This document shows, one piece after another, positions 25,119 through 34,776 of a stretch of DNA of 64,000 bases (the first letter of the stretch is position 1; the number at the start of each line of letters is the position of its first letter). The stretch is from Bacteroidales bacterium (GTDB lineage Bacteria; Bacteroidota; Bacteroidia; Bacteroidales; WCHB1-69), in contig JAFZZK010000029.1 in assembly GCA_017615795.1 (NCBI GenBank), forward strand, positions 1-64,000, read 5' to 3'. The notes under the pieces are model-generated. The model was not told where the DNA came from. It searched no databases and saw only the letters and a list, made by a program, of their open reading frames with translations. A program made the position numbers and the translations under genes.

Positions 25119-27032
25119 TTAATCGTAGAACCTCCATGTGATGCCGATGGAAATGTTGCGGACTTGCATCGGATAGTAGGGCGTGGTGAAATAGTGGTAG
25201 CCGAGAATGCCGTCCAAAAGGTTCCCGCCGCGCACATAGAAGGAGAGTCGTTTCACTTGTAGCGAAAGATCCATATCCCAATAGAGGAAATTGCCCACCT
25301 TCACGCTCTCCTGATGGTAGAATTGGTGGAGAAGAGGGTTGTAGGCATCTGCAAAATACAGGGTGTTGTACATCAGATCCGTGCCGATTTGGATGCGCAG
25401 GCGGTTTTTGAAAATGCGGAACTTGTAAGCGGCGCGCATCTTGCCGGTAAACAGGGGCACGGCCACAATGGAGTTGGTGGAGTGCTGCAACGACAAGTTG
25501 AGATCCATGAAGAAGTCCTTTATGCGGATAGGAGCCAGCAAGTTGAGCTGTACCAGATGAATGCCTTTGTCAACGGCCTGGGGCGTGCAGCTCTCGTCCA
25601 AATAGAGATGATGGTCTAATAAGAAATAATTGAAACTCAACTTGTAATTGAGAATGGTCCAATAGGCGCCCAACTTCATGGTGTTTTCTTTGTGCCACTC
25701 CGAGTACCACATGTTGTGGTTGCCGATGTAGTACGAGTAGAAGTAGTCGGGCGAGACGCGATAAAAATCTGCTGTAAGACCAATGTAGTGCTGCATTTTT
25801 CGGCTGATGGCAAATGTGGCTCCAACGTGGGCGATGGCGTCGCCGCGGTTGTAGTTGTTGAAGGAATAGGCAATGTCGCCGAAAATGTCCCAAACGGAGA
25901 AAAGACGGATGCGAGTGCGGGCGAAGAGCGTGTAGTTGTTTCCCACATAAAAGGGCATGTGGGAATGCACGTATTCGTGGCGTATCCCGCCTGCGATGCG
26001 GAAGAAATAGTTCTGGTCACTCACCCGGCTCAACGGCGAGAAGTTGGACCACTGCAGCGAGTTGACAATGCTGTAGTAGTTCAGCGTGTCGCGCGTGGTG
26101 TCCGTGTTCAGATAATATTGGTTTTGGTAGAAATCGTTGTTGAGGTCGTGGTCGAAGAAAATGCTCTTCAGCTTTTTGAACTGGAAAGTGTGGGTTATGG
26201 TGCCGAGATTGCGCCCACCCTTGCTTTTGATGTTGACATATTGCAGCAGTTGGGCGTCATGGGTGTTAATGGTGCTCAGGGCATTGCTGAAATAGACGGC
26301 GAATGACACAGGGTCGGTGGAGACATTCTGGTCTTCGATGATAGTGGGACGGGTGAGGAAAGTGAGGTAATCGGACAGCCCTCCATTCTCCTGGTATTTG
26401 CCGTGGTTGAAGATGTAGGAAACGATGAAACCGTAGATGTCTTTGGGGATGGAATAGTGTGCTACAGCATTGATGTCGAACAGGTTGCATGCCTGGTTCA
26501 GGAATTTTCCCGCGTTGTTGTAGCCCTCTAACGACGCATTGAACTCGAAGCGTTTGATCTTTTGGGCATGCGTGACGTGGATACGCTGGCCCTTTGCGAT
26601 TTCGAATGCTGCTGAAATATCTGTGAAAGAGCCTTTCACGTCGTAATATCGCAAGTCGTTTTGGGTCTTGAAATAGGCTGGGTAGGGGAGGGAGATCATC
26701 GAGAATCCGACATCATGCGTATAGTCGAACACTATGGATTTGTGCGCTTGTGAATAGATGCCCAGCGTTTGGTACATGTCGGAGGTCAGGTTCAGCGGGT
26801 CAAACTCGGAGGAGTAGAAGGAGGAGGTGTCGATGGGCTTGAAGACCAGCGGCATGAAAAACGCGCCGGAGAGGTCGGCCACGCCCACGGGCATGTAGTC
26901 GGGCGAGATGGCCATGGCAGAGTCGATTTTGTGTTCCTCAGGCCTGTCGCCACTTTGTGCGTTACCCGTTTTCAATCCAATGATAAGGGTGATGCACAGA
27001 AGCAGTAAAAACATGTGTTTTCGACAGGTCAT
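25119..27032 (-). CDS. Putative outer-membrane porin (Porin_10-like)
   Basis: The 637-residue protein has a signal peptide (KHMFLLLLCITLIIGL, cleavage near GNAQ) and a long alternating beta pattern with many aromatic-rich strands, ending in a Phe-Tyr-Asp tail that is close to an outer-membrane-barrel end signal. It fits the putative porin family of Bacteroidota (usually 600-700 residues). The start at 27032 was preferred to the longer frame from 27122, because a TATTTTTG promoter box (27055-27062, minus) sits between them. It is divergent from clpB, 141 bases between starts, and precedes fumC. Confidence 0.72.
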   Translation of the reverse strand: MTCRKHMFLLLLCITLIIGLKTGNAQSGDRPEEHKIDSAMAISPDYMPVGVADLSGAFFMPLVFKPIDTSSFYSSEFDPLNLTSDMYQTLGIYSQAHKSIVFDYTHDVGFSMISLPYPAYFKTQNDLRYYDVKGSFTDISAAFEIAKGQRIHVTHAQKIKRFEFNASLEGYNNAGKFLNQACNLFDINAVAHYSIPKDIYGFIVSYIFNHGKYQENGGLSDYLTFLTRPTIIEDQNVSTDPVSFAVYFSNALSTINTHDAQLLQYVNIKSKGGRNLGTITHTFQFKKLKSIFFDHDLNNDFYQNQYYLNTDTTRDTLNYYSIVNSLQWSNFSPLSRVSDQNYFFRIAGGIRHEYVHSHMPFYVGNNYTLFARTRIRLFSVWDIFGDIAYSFNNYNRGDAIAHVGATFAISRKMQHYIGLTADFYRVSPDYFYSYYIGNHNMWYSEWHKENTMKLGAYWTILNYKLSFNYFLLDHHLYLDESCTPQAVDKGIHLVQLNLLAPIRIKDFFMDLNLSLQHSTNSIVAVPLFTGKMRAAYKFRIFKNRLRIQIGTDLMYNTLYFADAYNPLLHQFYHQESVKVGNFLYWDMDLSLQVKRLSFYVRGGNLLDGILGYHYFTTPYYPMQVRNISIGITWRFYD

Positions 27033-27054
27033 GAAGGCTATCTCTTTAAAACGG

Positions 27055-27062
27055 CAAAAATA
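27055..27062 (-). promoter_or_regulatory. -7 box for the porin gene
   Basis: On the minus strand the bases read TATTTTTG, 22 bases before the ATG at 27032, preceded by a T-rich stretch. It matches TAnnTTTG and decides the porin start. Confidence 0.6.
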
Positions 27063-27172
27063 CAAAAAAAGTGGCTTGGGTTGGCAAACCTGCCATTCTG
27101 TCAGTATTGTTGTCTTTGGCAATATTCTTGCTCAAAAGCGATGTTATTTGAAAAAGAAAGGAGAAAAACATA

Positions 27173-29770
27173 ATGAACCCTAACAATTTGACAATCAAAA
27201 CACAAGAGGTTATTTCCAACGCCCAGATGATTGCCATGCGCAATCAGAACCAGCAACTGGAACCCCTCCATATCCTCAAGTCTATGCTTGAGGTGGACGA
27301 CAATGTGATCCCTTTTTTGCTGAAAAAGCAAGATTGTAACCCCAAGACTGTCGCCGCTGTGGTGGACCGCGAAATCGCGCGGCTGCCCAAAGTGACGGGT
27401 GGGGACCCCTACTTGGCCGGCAACACGCAAACAGCTTTGCAGAAGGCCATTATTTTCTGTCAGGACTCCGGTGACGAGTTCGTCTCTTTGGAGCATTTGC
27501 TCTATGGTGTTTTTTGCGCCAATGGCTCCGCATCCCAAATTCTCAAGGATGCAGGCATGACCGAAAAGGGCTTGAAGAATGCCATCCAGGAGTTGCACAA
27601 AGGCAGTAAAGTCACCTCTGCCTCCAATGAGGAGACCTACAACGCCCTCAACAAGTACGCCAAGAACCTCAATGAGATGGCACGTCAGGGCAAACTCGAC
27701 CCCGTGATCGGGCGTGACGAGGAGATTCGCCGTGTGCTGCAAATTCTGTCGCGCCGTACCAAGAACAACCCCATCCTGATTGGCGAGGCCGGTGTCGGCA
27801 AGACAGCCATTGCCGAAGGCTTGGCCCAAAGATTGGTCAGTGGCGACATTCCCGAGAACCTCAAGAGCAAGAAGCTTTACTCTCTTGACATGGGCGCACT
27901 TATCGCTGGTGCCAAATACAAAGGCGAGTTCGAGGAGCGTCTCAAGAGTGTCATCAACGAGGTGATTCACTCCAATGGTGAAATTATCCTGTTCATCGAC
28001 GAGATTCACACGCTTGTGGGGGCGGGCGCGTCCGGCGAGGGCGCGATGGATGCCGCAAACATCCTCAAGCCTGCTTTGGCGCGTGGCGAACTCCGGTCCA
28101 TTGGCGCCACCACCCTTGACGAATATCAAAAGTATTTCGAGAAAGACAAGGCCCTCGAACGTCGTTTCCAACCCGTCAAGATCGAGGAGCCCGACAAATA
28201 TGCCGCCATTTCCATCCTTCGTGGCTTGAAGGAGCGTTACGAAAGCCACCATCAGGTCAAGATTCTCGACGAGGCCATTATCGCCGCCGTCGAGTTGTCG
28301 CAGCGTTACATCGGCGACCGCTTCTTGCCCGACAAGGCCATAGACCTCATCGACGAGGCTGCCGCCAAACTCAAGCTCGAAATCAACTCCGTGCCGGAGG
28401 AACTGGATGAGGTGGAACACAAAATCAGCCAACTGGAGATCGAACGCGAGGCCCTCAAACGCGAGAACGACACGGCCAAGGTGGAAGACCTTAGCCAGAA
28501 GATCGCCGAGTTGCAGGAAAAACGCAATGTTATTTCCACCAAATGGCGCAGCGAGAAGGAAATCATGGACAAGATCCAGCATTGCAAGGATGAAATCGAG
28601 GCTTACAAATTGGAAGCCACCAATGAGGAACGCCAGGGCAATTACGGTCGTGTGGCGGAATTGCGCTACGGCCTCATCAAGAATGATGAGGATGAAATGG
28701 CCAAACTCCAGAAAGAACTGGAGGCGTTGCAGGGCGACGCGGCTATGATCGACGAAAAGGTCGGCGCCGACGATGTCGCCGAGGTCGTGGCGCGTTGGAC
28801 TGGCATTCCCGTGACCAAGATGATGCAGAGTGAGAAATCCAAGTTGCTGCACCTGGAAGAGGAACTCCACAAGCGTGTGGTGGGCCAGGACGAGGCCATA
28901 GGAGCCGTGTCCGACGCCATCCGCCGCAGTCGTGCCGGACTTCAGGATGCCAAGCGTCCCATTGGCTCGTTCATCTTTATGGGCACCACAGGTGTCGGCA
29001 AGACAGAACTTGCCAAGGCACTCGCCGAGTATTTGTTCAATACTGAAGATGCCATGATACGCTTCGATATGAGCGAGTTTCAGGAATCGTACTCCGTTTC
29101 CCGGCTCATTGGATCGCCTCCCGGCTATGTGGGCTATGACGAGGGCGGACAACTCACCGAAAAGGTGCGCCGCAAACCCTATTCCGTCATTCTCTTTGAC
29201 GAAATTGAAAAAGCGCATCCCGACGTGTTCAATGTCTTGCTCCAAGTGCTCGACGACGGTCGGTTGACCGACAACAAGGGCAGAGTGGCCGACTTCAAAA
29301 ACACCATCATCATCATGACCTCAAACCTCGGCTCCAACATTATCCAGGATAACTATTCCGACCGTGCCAACTACTCCGACCTTGAGGTGTTTGAACGTAC
29401 CAAAACTGAAGTCACCGACTTGTTGAAGAAGACCTTGAAGCCTGAGTTCCTCAACCGTATCGATGAGATTGTGATGTTCCAGCCTCTCTCCAAACGTGAG
29501 ATCAAGGAGATCATCAAGTTGCAACTCGGACAGCTCGAAACCCTGCTGGGCCAACGCAACATCAAGCTTGAGTTCAGTCGCTACGCCATGGACCTGCTGT
29601 TGGATCTGGGCTATGACCCGCTTTACGGAGCCCGACCGCTCAAGCGCGTGATACAGAAGATGATACTCAATGAACTCTCCAAGATCATCCTCGCCGAGGA
29701 TATCGACCACGACTGCACCATCATGGTGGATTCCGTGGAGGACGGGAAGTTTGTGTTCTACAAGAAATAA
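27173..29770 (+). CDS. clpB: ClpB disaggregase
   Basis: AAA+ chaperone that pulls polypeptides out of aggregates together with DnaK. The 865-residue length is full. A Clp N domain covers about residues 1-145. The first AAA module has GEAGVGKT at 204-211. The coiled-coil middle domain (about 410-525, rich in Glu/Lys heptads) distinguishes ClpB from ClpA/C. The second AAA module has GTTGVGKT at 604-611 and [12 protein letters not shown] as pore loop. No ClpP-binding tripeptide loop was noted. It is divergent from the porin gene. A TGTCTTTG box near 27110 could be its promoter. A hairpin terminator follows at 29799. Confidence 0.97.
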   Translation: MNPNNLTIKTQEVISNAQMIAMRNQNQQLEPLHILKSMLEVDDNVIPFLLKKQDCNPKTVAAVVDREIARLPKVTGGDPYLAGNTQTALQKAIIFCQDSGDEFVSLEHLLYGVFCANGSASQILKDAGMTEKGLKNAIQELHKGSKVTSASNEETYNALNKYAKNLNEMARQGKLDPVIGRDEEIRRVLQILSRRTKNNPILIGEAGVGKTAIAEGLAQRLVSGDIPENLKSKKLYSLDMGALIAGAKYKGEFEERLKSVINEVIHSNGEIILFIDEIHTLVGAGASGEGAMDAANILKPALARGELRSIGATTLDEYQKYFEKDKALERRFQPVKIEEPDKYAAISILRGLKERYESHHQVKILDEAIIAAVELSQRYIGDRFLPDKAIDLIDEAAAKLKLEINSVPEELDEVEHKISQLEIEREALKRENDTAKVEDLSQKIAELQEKRNVISTKWRSEKEIMDKIQHCKDEIEAYKLEATNEERQGNYGRVAELRYGLIKNDEDEMAKLQKELEALQGDAAMIDEKVGADDVAEVVARWTGIPVTKMMQSEKSKLLHLEEELHKRVVGQDEAIGAVSDAIRRSRAGLQDAKRPIGSFIFMGTTGVGKTELAKALAEYLFNTEDAMIRFDMSEFQESYSVSRLIGSPPGYVGYDEGGQLTEKVRRKPYSVILFDEIEKAHPDVFNVLLQVLDDGRLTDNKGRVADFKNTIIIMTSNLGSNIIQDNYSDRANYSDLEVFERTKTEVTDLLKKTLKPEFLNRIDEIVMFQPLSKREIKEIIKLQLGQLETLLGQRNIKLEFSRYAMDLLLDLGYDPLYGARPLKRVIQKMILNELSKIILAEDIDHDCTIMVDSVEDGKFVFYKK

Positions 29771-29798
29771 TGGAAATATTTTATGTTAATTGATAATG

Positions 29799-29829
29799 GC
29801 GGCGGGACTTGACTCCTGCCGCTTTTTTG
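29799..29829 (+). terminator. Intrinsic terminator after clpB
   Basis: A nine-base stem (29799-29807 with 29814-29822, one G-U pair) is followed by six T residues, 28 bases after the clpB stop. Confidence 0.75.
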
Positions 29830-29873
29830 TTATCTTTGCGGTCTGAAAATATTACTCATCTCCACTTTTTTTT

Positions 29874-29881
29874 TATTTTTG
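29874..29881 (+). promoter_or_regulatory. -7 box for pcm
   Basis: TATTTTTG after a T-run, 17 bases before the ATG at 29899. A second candidate, TATCTTTG, lies at 29831-29838 just behind the clpB terminator. Confidence 0.6.
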
Positions 29882-29898
29882 CACCCTAATACTGAAAT

Positions 29899-30546
29899 AT
29901 GACTGATGATTATCTGTTGCTTGGCGCAAAGAAAAGACTGATAGAGGAACTCCGCAGGAAGGGCATTGACGATGAGAATGTCTTGGAGGCATTCGACAAG
30001 GTGGAACGCCATCGTTTTTTGGAGTCTTTTCTGTGGAACAGGGCGTATGACGATGTGGCTCTTAAGCTTCTGACTGGACAAACCATATCGCATCCATCCA
30101 CCGTGGCTTTCCAGTCGCAGCTGCTGAAGATCACGAAGGGCTTGTCGGTGCTTGAGATCGGTACGGGATCCGGTTTTCAGGCGGCCATCCTCAGCGCGAT
30201 GGGAGCGCATGTCTATACCGTGGAACGTCAGGAATTACTGTATAAACGCACTTCCAAATTGCTGGCAGAACTCGACAGCCGCATCGTCACGTGCTTTGGC
30301 GACGGCTACAAGGGCCTTCCCCGCTTTGCCCCCTATGACCGAATTATTGTCACATGTGGTGCGCCGAATGTGCCGGAAGCTCTTGTGCTGCAACTGAAGG
30401 TGGGCGGTATCATGGTTATCCCCGTCGGCGATGAGTCGCAAACCATGAAAAGATTTACTAAAATAGACGAAAATAACCTCCAGGAGGAGGTCTTTGGCGA
30501 CTTCCTTTTCGTTCCAATGCTGAAAAACGAAGCCAAAAGGAACTGA
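29899..30546 (+). CDS. pcm: Protein-L-isoaspartate O-methyltransferase
   Basis: Repairs isoaspartyl damage in proteins using S-adenosylmethionine. The 215-residue protein has the family order: KRLIEELRRKGI near the start, LLTGQTISHPSTVA (substrate loop), VLEIGTGSGFQAAIL (SAM-binding glycine loop, about residues 87-101), YTVERQ with the acidic ribose ligand, and PYDRIIVTCGAPNVPEAL (post II motif). It has its own promoter and is followed after 15 bases by the nucleotidyltransferase gene. Confidence 0.92.
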   Translation: MTDDYLLLGAKKRLIEELRRKGIDDENVLEAFDKVERHRFLESFLWNRAYDDVALKLLTGQTISHPSTVAFQSQLLKITKGLSVLEIGTGSGFQAAILSAMGAHVYTVERQELLYKRTSKLLAELDSRIVTCFGDGYKGLPRFAPYDRIIVTCGAPNVPEALVLQLKVGGIMVIPVGDESQTMKRFTKIDENNLQEEVFGDFLFVPMLKNEAKRN

Positions 30547-30561
30547 TTATACAATTGAATT

Positions 30562-31284
30562 GTGGATGTGAATAACATTACTGCTGTCATATTTGCCGCC
30601 GGATTAGGGACGCGGCTGTATCCTTTGACGGCCGACCGCCCCAAGGCGATGGTCTGTTACGAGGGGAAACCCTTGTTGCAGCATGCGCTGGAGAAAATGT
30701 CGGCTGCCGGAATCCGCAATGTTGTCGTGAATGTGCACCATTTTCCCGATAAGATTGTCGACTTTGTCCGCACGTACCCTTTTGCAGGATGCGTCCGTGT
30801 TTCCGACGAGAGGGCCTATCTGCGCGACACGGCCGGAGGGCTCAAGTTCGCGGAGCCGTTGTTGGGCGATAGTGACATACTATTATTATATAATGTGGAC
30901 ATCCTGTCGTCCATCGACTTGCGCGCCATGGTGGCATATCATCTGGCCTCCGGTGCAGATGCCACCCTTGCCGTGCGCGACCGGCAAACCGCCCGCTATT
31001 TCGTGTTTGAACGGGACAATATGCAACTCTGCGGCTGGAAAAACGTCAAGACGGGCGAGGAAATCATGCCGGTCTCCCCACAACATCCCGTGATGATGGC
31101 TTTTAGCGGTATCCATGTGGTCAACCGCAGTTTTCTGGATAACATCCCCTCTGTCGAGAAAGCCTCCCTGACCCCTGTTTATCTCCGACTTATAAACAAG
31201 TGTCGGATATGTGGTTATCAACATCAGTCCGATATGTGGATGGATGTTGGCAAATATGATGAATTTCGTAACATATTGACATAG
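30562..31284 (+). CDS. Sugar-phosphate nucleotidyltransferase
   Basis: The 240-residue protein starts with GTG (an alternative GTG is two codons on) and has the NTP-transferase loop AVIFAAGLGTRLYPLT followed by RPKAMVCYEGKPLL. These activate a sugar 1-phosphate with an NTP. LLYNVDILS has the metal-binding Asp, and DMWMDVGKYDEF closes the domain. The short length and the RPKAMV context are similar to MurNAc-1-phosphate uridylyltransferase (MurU) and to mannose-1-phosphate guanylyltransferases. The precise sugar and nucleotide cannot be told. Downstream lies the DnaA-box-containing gap before dnaA. Confidence 0.75.
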   Translation: MDVNNITAVIFAAGLGTRLYPLTADRPKAMVCYEGKPLLQHALEKMSAAGIRNVVVNVHHFPDKIVDFVRTYPFAGCVRVSDERAYLRDTAGGLKFAEPLLGDSDILLLYNVDILSSIDLRAMVAYHLASGADATLAVRDRQTARYFVFERDNMQLCGWKNVKTGEEIMPVSPQHPVMMAFSGIHVVNRSFLDNIPSVEKASLTPVYLRLINKCRICGYQHQSDMWMDVGKYDEFRNILT

Positions 31285-31359
31285 ATAGTTATAATATGGT
31301 TTTCAACAGATTTTGAGCTAAAGTCTATACACTAATTTTTTTAAAAATCAAGTTGAAAA
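31215..31359. promoter_or_regulatory. DnaA-box-like cluster upstream of dnaA
   Basis: TTATCAACA at 31215-31223 (one base off TTATCCACA, inside the end of the nucleotidyltransferase gene), TTTTCAACA at 31300-31308, and TTTTCAACT on the minus strand at 31351-31359 lie in or beside an AT-rich gap. They could be DnaA sites for dnaA autoregulation or part of an origin. The number and match quality are too low to call oriC. Confidence 0.35.
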
Positions 31360-31386
31360 CATTTTTTTTGTAAACTTTTTTTTGTT

Positions 31387-31394
31387 TATTTTTG
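31387..31394 (+). promoter_or_regulatory. -7 box for dnaA
   Basis: TATTTTTG follows two T-runs each ending in TTTG (31367-31370, 31381-31384), 75 bases before the dnaA ATG at 31470. Confidence 0.55.
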
Positions 31395-31469
31395 CCATCT
31401 GGAAAAACGAATGGCTGCAAGGCCATAATTCGTTGAGAATGAGAAAAAATAAAAATTGTTACGAGTAAG

Positions 31470-32921
31470 ATGAGCGAAATTACGAAAGACTACACCAAAG
31501 TTTGGAACAAGTGCTTGGGGATGATACATGACATTGTGGAGGAGGATGCGTACGAGACCTGGTTCCTCCCCATTGTGCCGGTTTCCTTGGAAGAGGATAC
31601 GCTTGTGCTCCAGTTGCCGAGCCATCTTTTCTATGAGTTTTTGGAAGAACACTACGTCAATGTGCTGAAGAGTGTCATCAAGAAGGAGATCGGCCCCATG
31701 GCGAAGCTGAAATACAAGGTGATTATGGAACAACAGCCTGATCCTGCCCAGTCGCAGACCATCACGCTGCCGTCGCACAACCGCCCTGCCGTGAGCAACC
31801 CGCCATCCTTGGCCCCCATTGACGTGTACCAGACACCCAACCGCGACATTCCCGACCCGTTTGTGCTGCCCGGCATCCAAAAGCATAAGATCCCCTCCAA
31901 CCTGGTGGAAACGCTGACTTTCGACAACTACATCGAAGGCGATTGCAACCGCTTGGCGCGTTCCGCGGGCTGGGCCATCGCCAAGGCACCCGGACAGACG
32001 TCGTTCAACCCGCTTTTCATCTATTCCGACGTGGGGCTTGGAAAGACGCACCTGGCAAACGCCATCGGTATCCAGACCAAGATCAACCATCCGGACAAGA
32101 CGGTCGTCTATGTGAGCTGCGATACTTTCTACCAGCAATACGTGGAGGCGCTTCGCAACAAGAACATCAACGATTTTATATGGTTCTACCAGCAGTCTGT
32201 GGATATGCTGATTATCGACGATATTCAGTTTATCGCGGGCGGCAAGGGAAAGACCCAGGAGGCGTTTTTCCATATTTTCAACTCGTTGCACCAGCACAAC
32301 AAGCAGATTATCATCACATCCGACAAGTCGCCGGTTGAGATCACGGGCTTCGAGCCGCGCCTGCTCAACCGTTTCAAATGGGGGCTTACGGCTGATTTGC
32401 AGGTGCCCGACCTGGAGACGCGCATCGCCATCATCAACAAGAAGCTGGAAAACAACGGCATCACCTTCCCCAAGGAGGTGGTGGAATACTTGGCCCTGCG
32501 CATCACATCCAACACCCGCGAGCTGGAAGGCGCCATGATCGCCATCCTCGCGCAGGCCTCCCTCAACCATCGTGCTATCACGGTGGACTTGGCCAAGGAG
32601 ATGGTCGACAAATATGTCAAGACCAATGCCAAGGAGATCTCCATCGAGTACATACAGAAGATCGTGTGCGACTATTTCAAGATCTCCGCAGAGGCCATCA
32701 ATGCGCGGACTCGTCGCCGCGACATCGTGCAGGCACGTCAACTCAGCATGTATTTTGCCAAGAAATACACCAAGTTGCCCCTTACCATCATTGGCGCCTA
32801 TTGCGGCAACAAGGACCATGCAACCGTGCTGCACGCCTGCCGGACCATCAGCAACTTGTATGAAACCGACAAAAAAATGAAACTTTATGTGGATGATATC
32901 GACAAGAAGATGAAAATTTAG
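31470..32921 (+). CDS. dnaA: Chromosomal replication initiator DnaA
   Basis: Binds DnaA boxes and melts the origin to start replication. The 483-residue protein has domain I at about residues 1-85 (YTKVWNKCLGMI), a variable proline-rich linker, and the AAA+ domain with VGLGKTH at 188-194 (Walker A) and MLIIDDIQFIAGG (Walker B). Domain IV has the DNA-binding RRRDIVQARQLSMYFAKK and the signature GNKDHATVLHACRTI. It has its own promoter, and imperfect DnaA boxes lie upstream. The recJ gene follows with a separate promoter. Confidence 0.97.
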   Translation: MSEITKDYTKVWNKCLGMIHDIVEEDAYETWFLPIVPVSLEEDTLVLQLPSHLFYEFLEEHYVNVLKSVIKKEIGPMAKLKYKVIMEQQPDPAQSQTITLPSHNRPAVSNPPSLAPIDVYQTPNRDIPDPFVLPGIQKHKIPSNLVETLTFDNYIEGDCNRLARSAGWAIAKAPGQTSFNPLFIYSDVGLGKTHLANAIGIQTKINHPDKTVVYVSCDTFYQQYVEALRNKNINDFIWFYQQSVDMLIIDDIQFIAGGKGKTQEAFFHIFNSLHQHNKQIIITSDKSPVEITGFEPRLLNRFKWGLTADLQVPDLETRIAIINKKLENNGITFPKEVVEYLALRITSNTRELEGAMIAILAQASLNHRAITVDLAKEMVDKYVKTNAKEISIEYIQKIVCDYFKISAEAINARTRRRDIVQARQLSMYFAKKYTKLPLTIIGAYCGNKDHATVLHACRTISNLYETDKKMKLYVDDIDKKMKI

Positions 32922-32961
32922 AAAAACGCTCCCTGCTCTTGACTTTGTGAAAAATAAAGTT

Positions 32962-32969
32962 TATTTTTG
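32962..32969 (+). promoter_or_regulatory. -7 box for recJ
   Basis: TATTTTTG, with a TTG about 20 bases upstream, lies 23 bases before the ATG at 32993. Confidence 0.6.
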
Positions 32970-32992
32970 CAGGTTGATAAAAATGTGAAATT

Positions 32993-34765
32993 ATGAATAA
33001 AAAGTGGATATGCCAGCAACTTCCGGATGACGCGGCCACGGCACGGCTCGCGAGCCAACTCTCCATAGAAAAACCGCTTGCAGCCCTTTTGATTCAAAGA
33101 GGCATCTCCACTCCTGAGGCGGCGGCCGAGTTCTTCAACCCCGATATCACCAAACTTCACAACCCCTTTTTGATGAAAGACATGGACAAGGCCGTCAAAC
33201 GCCTTTCCAATGCCATCATCAACAATGAGAAAATCCTCGTCTACGGCGACTATGACGTCGACGGCACTTCCGCCGTCGCACTCCTGTACTCTTTCCTCTG
33301 CGAAATTATCGGTTCCGAATCCAAAGATCTCGTGGAATACTATATTCCTGACCGCTACACCGAAGGCTACGGCATCTCCGACCAGGGCGTGGAATATTGT
33401 CATGAGAACAATATCAGCCTGCTGATTTCCCTGGACTGCGGCATCAAGGCCAACGATAAAGTGGAAATGGCCAACAAGCTGGGTGTCGATGTCATCATCT
33501 GCGACCATCACCTCGAGGGCGACGAACTGCCCCAGGCTGTCGCAATCCTCGACCCTAAACGCAAGGACTGCGCCTACCCGTACAAGGAGCTCTCCGGCTG
33601 CGGCGTCGGCTTTAAACTTATACAGGGATACTGCCAGCAATATAAGCTGCCTGACCAGCTCTGGCTCTCCCGCATGGACCTCGTCGCCATCAGCATCGCG
33701 TCGGACATCGTGGCTATCACCGGTGAGAACCGCATCCTCGCGCACTTTGGCCTCGAAATCATCAACAAGTTCCCCAGAATGGGCATCAAATCCATTCTCG
33801 ACCAGTCCGGCATCAAGATCCATTATCCTTTCAAGGAGGAGACCATCTTCTCCCGCGTGATCTCCATCTCCGACCTCGTCTTTTATGTCGGTCCCCGCAT
33901 CAATGCGGCCGGGCGCATGAAAAGCGGACGCGAGTCGGTGCGACTGTTCATCGTCGAGGATGAGGACAAGTCCGCCGATATCGGCAAACGGATCAATACC
34001 CAGAACGAACAGCGCAAGGAACAAGACCGGAATGCCACAGAGGAGGCCATCCACATGATCAAAGGCTCCCACGAATATATCGGACGCAAGAGCATCGTCA
34101 TCTATAACCCCAATTGGTTCAAGGGTATCATCGGTATCGTGGCTTCCCGCCTTGTGGAGGTGTTCTACAAGCCCACCATCGTCCTGACCAAGTCCTCCGA
34201 CGGACTCATCACCGGCTCTGCCCGTTCCGTCAAGGAATTCAATATCTACGACGGTATCGACTCCTGCTCCGACCTGCTCGAACATTTCGGAGGCCATAAG
34301 TTCGCGGCCGGACTCTCCATGAAAGAAGAGAATCTTGAGGAATTTATCGAAAAGTTCGAAGCCTACGTGAACGAGAACCTCGACGAGACCTCCACGATTC
34401 CGGAAATTTCCGTTGATATGCCTCTTGACCTCTCGGAGGTTACCCACAGTTTCATGAACCACCTCAAACAATTCGCCCCCTTCGGCCCGGGCAATATGGA
34501 ACCCGTTTTCCAGTCCAATGGCCTCGTGGATGAAGGCATGGGACGCATCGTCGGCGACAAGCACCTCAAATGCCGCGTCCTTTATCCCGACCGTGTTGTG
34601 CAGCCTATTGATGTCATTGCATTCAACATGAAGGACAAGTTGCCTCTCATCAGGGATAACAAGTCCTTTGACATGCTCTATCACGTTGAGGAGAATGTTT
34701 GGAACAACGTGGTGAATATCCAGCTTAATGCCAAGGATATTCGTCCAAGCAACGGCAATCAGTAA
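32993..34765 (+). CDS. recJ: Single-stranded-DNA exonuclease RecJ
   Basis: Degrades single-stranded DNA 5' to 3' in recombination and mismatch repair. The 590-residue protein has the DHH-family motifs: YGDYDVDGTSA (motif I) at about residues 84-94, SLDCGIK (motif II) and VDVIICDHH (motif III). The RINAAGRMKSG motif follows, and the DHHA1 domain has GGHKFAAGLSM near residue 440. A C-terminal OB-fold ends the protein. Codon use is strongly GC-rich. It ends 11 bases before the GT4 glycosyltransferase gene. Confidence 0.95.
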   Translation: MNKKWICQQLPDDAATARLASQLSIEKPLAALLIQRGISTPEAAAEFFNPDITKLHNPFLMKDMDKAVKRLSNAIINNEKILVYGDYDVDGTSAVALLYSFLCEIIGSESKDLVEYYIPDRYTEGYGISDQGVEYCHENNISLLISLDCGIKANDKVEMANKLGVDVIICDHHLEGDELPQAVAILDPKRKDCAYPYKELSGCGVGFKLIQGYCQQYKLPDQLWLSRMDLVAISIASDIVAITGENRILAHFGLEIINKFPRMGIKSILDQSGIKIHYPFKEETIFSRVISISDLVFYVGPRINAAGRMKSGRESVRLFIVEDEDKSADIGKRINTQNEQRKEQDRNATEEAIHMIKGSHEYIGRKSIVIYNPNWFKGIIGIVASRLVEVFYKPTIVLTKSSDGLITGSARSVKEFNIYDGIDSCSDLLEHFGGHKFAAGLSMKEENLEEFIEKFEAYVNENLDETSTIPEISVDMPLDLSEVTHSFMNHLKQFAPFGPGNMEPVFQSNGLVDEGMGRIVGDKHLKCRVLYPDRVVQPIDVIAFNMKDKLPLIRDNKSFDMLYHVEENVWNNVVNIQLNAKDIRPSNGNQ

Positions 34766-34776
34766 ATCCCCTTGCG

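Noticed and set aside
27101-29245. A 714-codon open frame antisense to clpB
   Set aside because: It is the shadow of a highly biased clpB codon pattern; its product has no recognisable domain.
31285-31469. A firm oriC call
   Set aside because: Only three imperfect DnaA boxes and no whole-genome skew; kept as a low-confidence regulatory cluster.
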